This document shows, in pieces, positions 43,557 through 54,180 of a DNA stretch of 64,000 nt. Location of the stretch: contig CAJQUW010003229.1 of assembly GCA_907163375.1 (NCBI GenBank), forward strand, positions 1-64,000, read 5' to 3'. The first letter of the stretch is position 1. Each line of letters opens with the position of its first letter. A program made the position numbers and the translations under genes. The notes beneath the pieces are model-generated. The model was not told where the DNA came from and ran no database searches. It saw only the letters and a program-made list of their open reading frames with translations. This DNA is from Prostheceraeus crozeri (Eukaryota; Platyhelminthes; Polycladida; Euryleptidae).

Positions 43557-44397
43557 GCATATAATGGTGAGTCTATAGCTTTATCGGTGAATGATCGAAA
43601 CACTGCTGTCTGACTGAAGTTCTAAGGATTTTTCGTTCCTTTCATGTCAACGTCAGACAATTATCATATTCTACTTCAGTGATTGGTCGATACAAACAAT
43701 GTTCGTCTTATCCACAGCTTTAACCCACCCCCTCAGCGTGGTTATATTTCGGTGGTTAAGTTTGCAGTTAACTGCGCGGTTATCCTGATGGATAAGTTGG
43801 TGCATACGAAACATTAACCTGAAGGATGAAGTCAGAGTTAACCATAGTTATTTATTGGTGCATACCACCGTTGGTTAGATTAAAAGTTAACCGTGCGATT
43901 AGCGTATTAACCGCGCGGTTAACTGTTGGTGCATACGGCCCACAGTGTTTCTTTGTTTTTGCTAATTTACTCGGATCAGACATGTTACCTAGATCATTTA
44001 TTAATTGAACTGTAATATGTTTTTCTGTATCTCTTTCTGCTAAATGTCTATTTTTAGCTGCTTCTTCACACCATGAAATTATATCCTCATCATAATCTGA
44101 TTTTTTATATTCTTCGAATAAGGAAGCAATTCCGGTTTTTGAAAGATTATTTTCAAATCCATATTTTAAGAATTGATAAATAGGTTGTTCAGCTGTTGTT
44201 GTGTAAATTATAAGATTATTATAATCCAAAAAGTTTGGTGTCGTGAGAATTTTAAATAATAGATAAGTTTTTCCACATCCTGATTTTCCACAAATAACTG
44301 ATAAAACTTTATTTGACAAGTTATGATGATGATTAAATTTAACTTTTTGTTTAAAGACATTTTATATATATTGATTTAATAAAATAATATTTCAATA

Positions 44398-47300
44398 TTA
44401 ACAGTATGGTAAAGTAGTTATTCCATCTGATAAAATCCTTCTTTTGTCATCAAATGGATCTAATGCTAATTTATATTCTTCTTTAAAAAATATTTCATGT
44501 TTACAAGAACCAAGTCCATAGTTAGTAACATTTTTATTTGATTTTTAAATAATGCATTTTTATAGTCCTTTAATGTTATTTGTTTATTCAGTGATGCATT
44601 CGAAATTCCTTTTAATGATTTATTTTCTTTACTTAATGTATTATAACCATAACATTTCGCTTTTAAAAATACAGCCTCTGTTATAAATTCTTCATTCTCG
44701 TCTAATTCATCTTTTACTTTACATAAATCAGAAGGATGTATGATATCTTTTATTTTATCTATTTCTTCATCAAGTGAAGAATTGTGTGGAATTATTGATT
44801 CTAAGAAAACACTATCCGTATCACTAAAGTGTAACTTAAAGTTTTCACCATAATCAGGTGCTAAATAATCATATATAAATCTATACATAAATAGCTTAGC
44901 TAATTCCAAAGTAGTAAATCCGATATAATTAAACTTATCATGTTTTACAGTGCTTCGTCGTAAATGTACAGCACATAAATCATCTTTAAATACAGTAGTT
45001 CTTTTATATGTAGGTTTCTTTGTCAAAGTTTGAAATCGATCACTGTTATAAACTATTTCAATATTTTGTCTATTGCGTACATTTTCTAAAGTTTTGCCAT
45101 AGAACGCATTATTCATAAGTTTAAAGAATACGCTTCCAAAATTATCTTTGTTTCTTTTAGCTATTTTACGTTTTCAATATTGAATTCTATGTAATTTTTT
45201 AACCACTTTGATTTTTGATATACTAGTTTTCGATGTATTTTCATAAGTTTCATTCCATGATCTAAATATCAATCTAACATTCTACCTTCAACAACATATT
45301 TATATTTATTGCTTTGTGTTAACATGAGTTTCTTTGTTGGTTTGTATTTTTTAGGCATTATAGACTTTTGGTAATCCGTAAAATCTTCTGCATTAAGTAT
45401 TTTATTTTCAGGACAGAAAGGATAATATTTTGTTGCATCTTTTATTTTATCAAGATATTCTAAATCAACTTCATATACATAACCAAAACTATTTTCATTT
45501 GTTTTTTCATATTCAAGATAAACACCCCATTCCATTTCGCCTGTTGGTAATTCTTGCATCATACAAGAAGAATATAAGCTATTATAATCATAATATAACA
45601 AATAGTTTTCTCTCATAAATTCATCAATTGGTTTTTCACGTTCAGGTCCTTCACGTTTGGTTCAAAAATTTTCTAATATCGCTTCTTTTTCTTTTGGTGA
45701 TAAAGGTTTAATTATTCCATGAGCATTGGGATTTACTTTCTTATTATAACATTTAATATATCTATTTCCTAAAACTGATGAAACACCACCTCTAATTCCA
45801 GATTCAAAGAATAATAATTTATCATAAGTGTTTTCTTGAAAATGCTTAAGTCGGACGGATTTTGTCCTAGACCCATCGGCTTTTACATTTGTATGTTTTA
45901 ATTCTGCCAACCATGTTAAACCTGGTGTAGAATAACAATAACATGGATCTATTCCGCAATATTCTAGACACATTTCTCTAAAGCTTTCAAAAAGATCAAG
46001 TATCAATACATCTATCTGAAGATAACTCATGGCCTAATCAAGCATTGTTCTACAATTTAATTCTTTCCAATTATTTTTTGCAATTTCATAATCTTCTTCA
46101 GACAGTTCAGATTATTTTAATGTTGTTCTAAATTTTTCACGTGGAGGAGGTTATTGTTCTTGGATGATTTTATTCACTCTATTGATATCGCCTGTTATAT
46201 ATTCATAAGGATATATTCCTTTTAAAGGTTTTAAATTATATTCACTCAATATTTTGCATTGATCAGGTTTTAATGTTTTTCCCATAGCCTCTAATGATGA
46301 ATATGGTCTGAAAAATCTCATTGCATCTAATATTCTAATACATTCAAATTGCATTGAAAAATATTCTTCTTGTGTTTTACATAGAATATTCGTTCTTAAG
46401 TTTTTTCATTTTTTCTGATGAGAATAATTCTTCTATAATTAAATGGAAATCATATTTTGAACCATTGAAGAAATTTAAAGGAACAAAGTTATATCTATAT
46501 TTATTTGCATCAAGATTACAAGAATTATGTGCTGCACCTCTATATGCTCCATTTAGATGATCATGATCTCTTACTCTATCTCTGCCTAATTCTTTATTAT
46601 AATAATAACAATTTGTTTCTTCTTCAAATTTTATTTCTTGTTTATCTGTTGAACGAACCATTGGAATATTTATTTCCAGTAATTGTGAAAAAATATTTTG
46701 TAAGACTTCTATTATTCTTGTAAACATTTCTGAACTATTTTCACCATAATAATCAATTTATCTTGACGGAAATAAGTTAGGATAATTTGAATGAATATAC
46801 ATTCACCAACAAAATGGTTTTTGATTATAAATAATTTTACTTTTATCTTTATTTTTATCATCAATATCAACAAAATCATTATTTTTATCATCCACTTTAA
46901 TATTAAATGCCTCAATATCACAATACATTGAAAAAGGTACTTTATTTTTAAAAATACCATTTATCATATTCTAAATACTCTTCTTAAGGAAAAGTATTTC
47001 TAAGTGCTTCATTTTCTGGACAATTTTCTAAATGTTTATTCAATGCTTGTTCAGTTCTAAAACTAGTCATGCATTGAAGACAGGGAAAATTAACATTATG
47101 TGATGATTTTGTAATTACAGAAACATCTTTACATAAGACATAATGCCCATCATGATATATTATGTTTGCTTGAGCTGGTTGCTCTGCATCAATATTTCCT
47201 TTATAATTATTATGATTAACCATTATAGTCGTTAATGTTTTTATGATCTCATGTTTATCAATACATATAATATTTCCTTTGCAAAAAATATTATGATGCA

Positions 47301-48401
47301 TGTAATTATTACGATCATCATATTTTATTTCTGTTTGACATAAGTTTTTATTATTTAAATAAAAGTTTATCCATTCATTATTTTGCATATTTGTGTTAAT
47401 ATCATTTTCACAAATAATGATTTGATTTTCACCATTTACCGTTTGAAAAAATATGTTTTTACAATTACCAGCTGAAATATATTTAACAGTTAATTCAAAT
47501 ACATTAACTTCTATAAGATTTTTATTCTTTGTATAGAATTTTAAAAGTTTATTATGATCATATGGAAATTCATTTGAACCATTAGAGAGATCAAATTCAT
47601 TTATGTATTCTTGTTTATTGTAACTACTCAATCTTTCTTTATGATTCTTTGCTGGATGTAAATGTGCTATACACTCCACAGAAAACAGCAGTTATCTCTA
47701 TTTTGTATGTTGATTATTTGTGAAGAGCTAAAAGGTAAAGGAACATAACTACCACCTAAAGTATTTTTATATTTGCAAATTACTAATTTCTTTGAAATTA
47801 TTTTAACAAATTTCCATCCAGATTCACATAGCTCAGCTTCTAATATAGAATCAGATAATTTGCTTTTCATTATTTCTAATGTGGGTTGTATATTTTCTAC
47901 ATTATGAATTTCATGTGATTTAGCAAAATGTCCTTGTATTGTTTCTTCATCGTTCTTCTTATAAAGTACTTCTTCTTAACATTTAAAGATAACATTTAAA
48001 AGATTTTCTATATATATTAAAAAAATTGTTTAACACGTCAGCTGAAATAATTTCGAATTCATAATCATTTTCATTATCATAATCATCTTCAGCATAAAAT
48101 AAATTTTTAATATCTTCTATTGGTTCATAATCATCATTTTCATTAAAACTTGCAATTTATATTCAGAATATGAATAGTCATCAAAAACTCTTTGAACTCC
48201 TAAATTAGAAAATTTATTATTCAAATCATTTAAATATTTAATATATGTTTCTTTCTTTTCTAAATTTTCTTTTGCATATTTCATTAGATTTTCTTTATGA
48301 GATTTACTTCGTTTATGTGAAAGAAAACCTGCTTGTGCTGAAAAAAATCTTTCACTTGCATTACAATGAAATAGATCTGAGACTTTATTTGTTTTATTCA
48401 T
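44398..48401 (-). pseudogene. polB: Polinton A DNA polymerase B, second type, with zinc fingers and HNH-like module
   Basis: About 1,330 codons broken into eight or more frames. From the start: a C2H2-like finger (FHC, FFSAQAGFLSHKRSKSH), an acidic linker, NIQNRDNCCFLWSV, a second finger (FPCLQCMTSFRTEQALNKHL), the HNH-like DRVRDHDHLNGAYRGAAHN, the exonuclease-like NFFNGSKYDFHLIIEEL, then LQIDVLILDLFESFREMC, palm motif A in YYDYNSLYSSCMMQ, motif B in MNNAFYGKTLENVRN and motif C in FSDTDSVFL, ending DGITTLPYC. This is a different branch of protein-primed-like PolB from Polinton B's enzyme. Stop and frame changes occur at most ORF joints, so it is dead. It lies directly upstream of ATPase I on the same strand. 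Confidence 0.85.
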
Positions 48402-48481
48402 GTTTAAAGAAAAAAATAATTTCTATATTTTTAATTTAGAATATTTTGAATATCTATTGAAAAAAATTTTTTTTAAAAAAA

Positions 48482-48949
48482 ATGAATAATTATCCTTATC
48501 AAAATATGCAAAATATGCAAAATATGAATAATATGGAAAATAATTATCAAAATATGCAAAATATGAATAATAATTATCCTATGAATAATACGCAAAATAT
48601 GAAACCTGTTAGAACAAATTTAAATAATTTTGATAGAACACAAATATATACTAATCCTATTAGAACAAATTTAAATAATTTTAATAGAGCAAATTTAAAT
48701 AATACATTTGCAAATCAGCCAACTGATATTCAGTCAATTAATAATCAACCAACTAATACTTCATCAAGAGGTATTTATGGAAAAAATAAAAAAGTACATT
48801 TTAATTTAATTTACTCTATTAAGAAGGAACAGAAGAACAAAATTGATTATTGTACTAATTGTAAAAATATAACACCTAACTATATTGAAATCATTATCTT
48901 CAAAATACAAAGAGGATACAGATTTAGTCTATGTGCTGCTTGCAAATAA
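48482..48949 (+). CDS. Asn/Met/Gln-rich protein with C-terminal zinc ribbon-like motif
   Basis: Open frame of 155 codons starting after a run of T and A. The first 90 residues are low complexity, with repeated NMQNM and TNLNNF units; the C-terminus has DYCTNCKNITPNY and RFSLCAACK, a C-x2-C...C-x2-C pair. It diverges from the polymerase gene (80 bases between starts). Unrecognised; a disordered nucleic-acid-binding protein is one possibility. The frame is intact, in contrast with its neighbours. Confidence 0.5.
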   Translation: MNNYPYQNMQNMQNMNNMENNYQNMQNMNNNYPMNNTQNMKPVRTNLNNFDRTQIYTNPIRTNLNNFNRANLNNTFANQPTDIQSINNQPTNTSSRGIYGKNKKVHFNLIYSIKKEQKNKIDYCTNCKNITPNYIEIIIFKIQRGYRFSLCAACK

Positions 48950-48973
48950 GAAAGATATTATCCACAGAATTTA

Positions 48974-49369
48974 TTAGCAGTTACTACAAATCATATTACA
49001 GAAAGTTTTCTGCAAACTATTAGCAGCAGTATGTAATTCTACAGCTATATCTTGCACTGGCTTAACTACTTCATACACATTTCTAAAATTCTCGACATCA
49101 GATTTTAAAGTTTTTATTGAATCTGTTTCATCTATTCTCATGGGCACTGGTAGTTTTAATACATGTTTAATATAGTAATCGAAATAAAAAGAAAATGTTT
49201 CAGGAATTATAGCAATTGGTTCAAGAGATTCACGTTCTAAAAATACTATTATTTCTCGAATATTAGTTTCACTTATAGTTGAGAGTTCCTTTATATGCGC
49301 AAATTTTCTAATATCAAAATCGTTTAAAATATTACATTGAAGAAATTTACTGTCAGATATAACATTCAT
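48974..49369 (-). CDS. Unknown protein of the alternative block in Polinton A
   Basis: Open frame of 131 codons from a start MNVISDSKFLQCNIL. It contains TFSFYFDYYIKHVLKLPVP and a helical C-terminus ending CNMICSNC. It lies downstream of ATPase II on the same strand and converges with the Asn-rich gene (24 bases apart). No family recognised. Upstream codons to 49,436 may also belong to it. Confidence 0.4.
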   Translation of the reverse strand: MNVISDSKFLQCNILNDFDIRKFAHIKELSTISETNIREIIVFLERESLEPIAIIPETFSFYFDYYIKHVLKLPVPMRIDETDSIKTLKSDVENFRNVYEVVKPVQDIAVELHTAANSLQKTFCNMICSNC

Positions 49370-49438
49370 GTTATTATCATGAACTATAAATTCATCTGTT
49401 ATTGTATTTGCTCTAATTATGGCAGATTCAATATGTAT

Positions 49439-49930
49439 CTAAATATTAAATTTAGACTTAAGTGAATAATTTTTAGAAAGTTCATCAAAAAATAAAGAAT
49501 TATCTATATTACCTCTTATCTTATTATCCACATCACATGCTTTATGTGCTAGAACAACTATTTGGATATTATAATGTCTTCCTTTTGTAAATATTTCTGA
49601 TGTACATTTTTGATCTAATAAATTACTCATGTCGTCTAATATTATTAAACTTCTTTCTGATTGTGTTCCACGAAAATTTCCCATATTTTGTAACAGTGAT
49701 AAATTTTCACTACCAAATACATTTTGAAAATCATTCCATTCACTTTTTTGCTTACAGAAAATATATACTTGTTCTTGTTTATAATTTGCATACATATATC
49801 TACGAATAAAGACAGTTTTACCACTTCCTGTTTTACCGCAAACCATAAAATGTAGTTTTCATTTAATATTTTCTTGAATAGCCTGATTGACTTGATTAAC
49901 TTGTTTTAGTGGAGCAGGATTTTAAAGCCT
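49439..49930 (-). pseudogene. Polinton A packaging ATPase II (second FtsK/HerA-like)
   Basis: Walker A is CGKTGSGKTVFIRR, Walker B is SLIILDDMSNLLD, and EIFTKGRHYNIQIVVLAH is the motif that follows in packaging ATPases. The sequence between motifs differs clearly from ATPase I. A TGA near 49,862 separates a plausible upstream part (PLKQVNQVNQAIQEN). Two packaging ATPases in one Polinton would be redundant, so this and the second-type polymerase probably came together from another element. Confidence 0.8.
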
Positions 49931-50062
49931 TTAAATGTTTTTGCTTTTTTCATACATTCATATACTACTCTCTGATGTGCTGTTAGTATAACATTAAAAT
50001 AATGTAAAACAAATAAAACAAATAAAATGAAATATTTTTATACAATGATGTTTTAAAAAACG

Positions 50063-50389
50063 AGTTCATCGCTCCATATACTAACTGACTATTGAGATTT
50101 GATATTACTAACAATCAATTTATGGAAGGATATAATCCTTATAGAAATTTATGTTATGAATTTGGAGTTGAAGCACAATTTAACACCTTTAGACTGGAAG
50201 AATCTATACCCAATTTTTTGTTTTGATTTAAGTGCTCAATCTGAAGAAATTAAAAAGAATGGATGTGATGTGACAATTAATATTGAAAAGAATAATTCCA
50301 CGTTGTCATTAATGGCTTATGGTTTACTTTTAGGAGATGCAGAATACTCTATTGAACTTATTAATGGAAGAATGGATAGGATCAGTTAA
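50063..50389 (+). pseudogene. MCP: Polinton A major capsid protein, C-terminal remnant
   Basis: Homology to Polinton B's capsid starts abruptly near 50,063, with a stop near 50,085 and a frameshift near 50,180. The part PIFCFDLSAQSEEIKKNG and SLMAYGLLLGDAEYSIELIN is unmistakable. The N-terminal three quarters are missing; the DNA to the left belongs to the ATPase II block. This marks one junction of the chimera. Confidence 0.8.
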
Positions 50390-50470
50390 AGCCCAATACT
50401 TCGTCGTTCGGTTAATAACCGCGTTTACGATCGGTTAAAGCCCAAGACTTCGTCGATCGGTTAAAATATT
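50390..50470. repeat. Short repeats with CTTCGTCG cores
   Basis: TTAAAGCCCAAGACTTCGTC and a close copy occur within 60 bases, each with a CGAC-TTC-GTCG-like hairpin core also found at 31,226-31,236 in Polinton B. Confidence 0.6.
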
Positions 50471-50492
50471 TTTTTATATTTTATTTTAAAAA

Positions 50493-50974
50493 ATGAATGA
50501 AAAAGACATAAAAGATAAAAAAACTTGAATTAAAATTACGTATTATAATTGATTCTAATACACCAAAATATGTTACTATTGATAAAAATAAATATCATAT
50601 TAGCAGACCAATATTAGATAATAAAAAAATGAAAGAAGAAAAGAATGGTGGAATTCTTCCATTAATTCCTCTAATAATAGGAGGTATAGCAGCAGCAGGA
50701 AGTGTAGCAGGTGGTACAGCTGGCATTGTTCAAGCAGTAAATAGAAATAAATCAGAGAAGGCAGCATTAGAAGAACAAAAACGACATGATAAAGAGTTGG
50801 AGAAAGCAGCAAGAGGAAATGGTGTAATAGATAAATTTATTAGTAAATTAAATTTAGTTGATGAAGGAAAAAAGAGTTCTTAAAAATGCACTACATAATA
50901 TTGATGATTTAATTTAAATAAAAGAAACAAAAGATGGTTCTGGAATATATCTAAATCCTAGTATGGTACGCTAA
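50493..50974 (+). pseudogene. Polinton A pX-like core protein
   Basis: Start MNEKDIKDKK after TTTTAAAAAATG; a frameshift near 50,523. It retains the hydrophobic LPLIPLIIGGIAAAGSVAGG segment and EKAALEEQKRHDKELEKAA, then a TAA at 50,881-50,883 and, in another frame, the original tail to 50,974. Adjacent to the capsid remnant and upstream of the PLA2-integrase gene, as in B. Confidence 0.7.
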
Positions 50975-51019
50975 AACTTTATTAATTTCATCAAATATTT
51001 TAATTTTATTAAATCTTTA

Positions 51020-52373
51020 AAAAAGAATTTAAATAACTTAAAAATTTCAAATCTAGAACTATTGGAATTTCTTTATGGTAGATGTTATGAAGGTAGCGAT
51101 TCAACCTCAAGTTGTCAGCGTTACGAAGGTAATGATTTAACCTCAAGTTGTCAGCATGCCGGAGGTGATATACAAAAAACATTATCAAATCTTCCGGGTT
51201 TTATTTGGGCAAAATATAAAGGCGAAAAACATCTTCCTGGTCATTAAACATATAAAAAACATTAAAAACATGCACCGGTCCAGGAACTCGATTAGATATA
51301 AGAGTAGATGAGAATGATAATCCAAAACCAGGTGAAGAACCAAAAAATAGAATAGATGCAGCAGCTTATAGACATGATTTAGCATACAGATTGCATGATG
51401 ATATAGCTTCTAGACGTGTAGCTGATAAGACAATGATACAAGAATTAGATAATATTGAAATTCCTACCTTTAGAGAGAAAAGTCAAAGAATGTTTGTTAA
51501 GAAAGCACTAAAAGGAAAAATAATGTTAGGCCAGGGTTTAAGTGAAACTTATGCCTCTGAAATGACGAATGACCCAGGACGCTACGCGTACGAAATTCAT
51601 AAAGAATATAGAAAACCAAAATATCTATTGAAAGTAAAGGTGTTTAATAAAGATGATATTTGGAGCGCTGATCTTATTCATATGCCGAATGAAAAGGATT
51701 ATAAGTATGCTTTAACAGTCATTGATTTATATACTAGATATGCTTGGGTGAAACCATTAAAAAATAAAAGTGGTTTAACAGCTAAATATGCATTTGAAGA
51801 AATCTTTAAGGAAAGTGAAAGAAAACCGAAAAAAATGTTTGTTGATAAAGGATCTGAATTTTACAATAAAAATGTTAAACCATTATTTGAGACAGTTTAT
51901 TCCACTGAAAATGCTGGAACAGCCGCAGTAATTGAAAGGTTGAATAGGACATTAAAAATTAATTATTTAAGAAATTCACTGAACAAGGTAATCAGAAATG
52001 GTTGAAGATATTACCAGGAATTGTTGAGGATTATAACAATAAGATTCATTCAAGTATTGAAGAAAGTCCAAAAATTGCTTCAGAAAATCCACATTTGATA
52101 AGAAAGAAAACATTTGAAAATAATTATGAAAATGAGAATGATTCTACTTTACAGAAACGTAAGCCGAAATTTAAGATTGGAAATAGGGTAGTACGAATAT
52201 TTAAGTATAAGAATAAATTTGAAAAAGGTTTTGTTGGTTATTGGACTAAAGAGATATTTGAAGTTTCTAAAATAAATAAAACCTATCCGATAACTTATGA
52301 AATTAAAGATTTAGATAATGAAGAAATAAAAGGAAGATTTTATGAAAATGAATTACGAAAGACAGAACTTTAA
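51020..52373 (+). pseudogene. Polinton A phospholipase A2-integrase fusion
   Basis: The N-terminal part has GGDIQKTLSNLPGFIWAKY, a small insertion near 51,245 and then the PLA2 domain: TGPGTRLDIRVDEND and AAAYRHDLAYRLHDD. The integrase core follows in the same frame: IWSADLIHMP (Asp 1), MFVDKGSEFY (Asp 2), ENAGTAAVIERLN (Glu), and the C-terminal FKIGNRVVRIFKYKNKFEK. A frameshift near 51,955 splits core and C-terminal part. The intact frame 51,391-52,005 crosses the PLA2-integrase joint. A tandem duplication (CAACCTCAAGTTGTCAGC-type) is at about 51,106-51,155. Confidence 0.85.
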
Positions 52374-52375
52374 TT

Positions 52376-53060
52376 ACAAGTGTCCTTTAGCTCTAACATA
52401 ATATCAAGAAGTGGCACTCCTTTTTGCAAGTTGTATAAAACGTAAATACACAACTGTCTGCAGTAAGTAGCTCCAGGTTTTTGAATTTGAAAAGTATTAT
52501 ACATTCAATTTCCAAGTAATTCTTTTACTTCTTTTGTTGGAGGAAGATCATATGAATCAAAATAAAAATTCTGTTTATAATTTTTTACACCTGCAGACCA
52601 ATGTACTCTTTTTTGATCTGATGTATGGAGATTTGTTATGAAGTTTATGACTTCAGGTTTATTTTTTAGGAATTGTAATTCATCTCTCATTAAATTTTTT
52701 ATTCCTAATTGATTTGCGATTTTCTTTAGATCGAAATTTGTAGTTGTTTGTTTGCCGTATAATTTTTAAAAACTCAGTCATCTTATTAACCTGAGAACAT
52801 ATGTCGCTTATATTACTCAGTAGAACTGTCGGATTTTCATCATTCATTTTAAATTAAATAAATTCTATCATTAAATTTACCTCAGGCTTATGATCTTTAA
52901 GTTCGCACAATTCACCTCTCATAAATACATGAAAGTTTTTATATTCCTAATTATTTAGCTATTTTCTTGAGATCGAAGTTTGTAGTTGCTTGTTCATCGT
53001 ATTGTTTTTGGAAGTCGTTTATGTTAAATTTTTTTTGTTTTTCATTTATATTTGTCATTT
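52376..53060 (-). pseudogene. Polinton A adenain-like protease, with duplicated N-terminal part
   Basis: Catalytic features in 52,376-52,700: RVHWSAGV (His), FYFDSYDLPPTKE (Asp), TYCRQLCIYVL (Gln-x-Cys). A TGA at 52,505-52,507 interrupts between Asp and Gln. The N-terminal NFDLKKIA segment occurs twice, near 52,700-52,750 and 52,930-53,050, so part of the gene was duplicated. Convergent with integrase, as in B. Confidence 0.75.
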
Positions 53061-53253
53061 TCTTTGTTATTTAATTACGTGAAGATTGAAAAGTGACAAC
53101 GACGTTGACAGTTGATAAACCTTTATTCATCAGAACAAAAAGGAATACGTTAGCCTGCAGGACAAAAGAATAAAGAATCGCAGATTCCCACGAAGCGTCA
53201 AACTTCAATCTAGACGTTACAACTATTGGTGTTGTCGATTATCTTCTTATCTT

Positions 53254-53620
53254 TGAGCATGCTGTTGCCATTGTTGCTCTTCTATTCGCATGTGTTCTTG
53301 TACGTGTTCATATGTTGGTGGGTTTGATTCTTCAATATTAATAGGTTGACTTGTTTCCTGTATAATATTCTCTTCCTCCACTTCTGATAATTGTCTATTT
53401 ATATCATAAAATAATTTCTGTCTCTGTTCAATAAGGTGTAGTATTTTTTGCCAATTCTAAAATTGACTCTTCTTTCACCAAGATTTTGAAACAATGCACC
53501 AATGTTATGATCACGAAATATATTGCTCCTCGATTGAAGCTGTATGATTTGTCTTGTTAGTCCTTCTATTATCTGACGTTTTACTTGAAGACGAAGTCGG
53601 CGTTCAATAGATCCAACCAT
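53254..53620 (-). pseudogene. Small protein with PPxY-type motif, right part of Polinton A
   Basis: MVGSIERRLRLQVKRQIIEG starts a basic/amphipathic protein; a frameshift near 53,455 leads to a C-terminal part with EQRQKLFYDINRQLSEVEEE, then ESNPPTYEHVQEH. PPTY is a PPxY motif as used by viral late domains. No counterpart is seen in Polinton B. Virion release role is a guess from the motif alone. Confidence 0.45.
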
Positions 53621-53640
53621 GATATTGTGATAAAGTCAAC

Positions 53641-53909
53641 GCTTTACGCAAGTACTCTCTTTCAAAACGAACTGAGGTAAGTTAAAAATTCATTAAATGA
53701 GATACATTTTATAAGCATCAATGAAATTGCTATGACAACGTTGATGTGACAATTTTAACTTTCTAAAACAATAGAGTTCAAGTAAACCAATGAATCGCTG
53801 ACATTTGCTCAGCAGTTTTGGATTCAAAAGCGGCTTTGGTCCTGGATTTGGTCGGAGAACTGGCAGCGCATTTGGCAATTGTATAAGTGCGGGTAACAGC
53901 TGCTTCTTC
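53641..53909. other. Non-coding stretch of Polinton A
   Basis: No gene recognised; a minus-strand open frame at 53,693-53,878 has no visible features. Confidence 0.4.
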
Positions 53910-54025
53910 TGAAAAGCATTGTTTCATGAATGCGAGAAGCAACTGCATTGTTTCATGAATGCGGGAAGCAACTGCATCGTTTCATGAATACAATGTTTCA
54001 TGAATGCGGGAAGCAACTGTTCCCT
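53910..54025. repeat. 29-base tandem repeat in Polinton A
   Basis: About four copies of a unit with TTTCATGAATGCGGGAAGCA, just inside the right terminal repeat. Confidence 0.85.
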
Positions 54026-54180
54026 ACAATTGGGCGATCATCAGAGTGCAAAGCTGTAGCAACAACAAGGAATTGTACTCCTATACCTTGTGTTATATTT
54101 TTTGCTTTAACCCATCTTTTTCTTAATTTATCATAATGTTCTAATTTTAACAATAATTGTGATTCTTTATCTTTCATATA

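Larger units (their letters stand above)
42529..43941. mobile_element. PIF/Harbinger transposon in Polinton A
   Basis: Ends GGGCCGTATGCACCAACA and its perfect inverted copy. The subterminal word TATGCACCAA recurs at 42,610 and at least twice more near the right end (43,800, 43,857), typical of transposase-binding repeats. Harbinger elements use 3-base duplications; none is clear here. It interrupts ATPase I of Polinton A and carries a transposase pseudogene and a MITE. Confidence 0.85.
42214..44360 (-). pseudogene. Polinton A packaging ATPase I, split by Harbinger
   Basis: 5' part 43,942-44,360: VLSVICGKSGCGKTYLL (Walker A) and EEAAKNRHLAERDTEKHI. 3' part 42,214-42,528: VFDDCVNNKDQSIQRNYF (Walker B) and TRGRHNNCSVFYLTQ, ending NIDKK-stop-MIEL. 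The Harbinger element sits between Walker A and B, and the two halves are in phase if it is removed. Other lesions: a frameshift near the start, one near 42,342, and a TAA near 42,225. Confidence 0.85.

Noticed and set aside
44360-50100. The alternative polymerase block as a separate nested element with its own ends
   Set aside because: I looked for inverted ends and target duplications near both borders and found none; chimerism by recombination is preferred but not proven.
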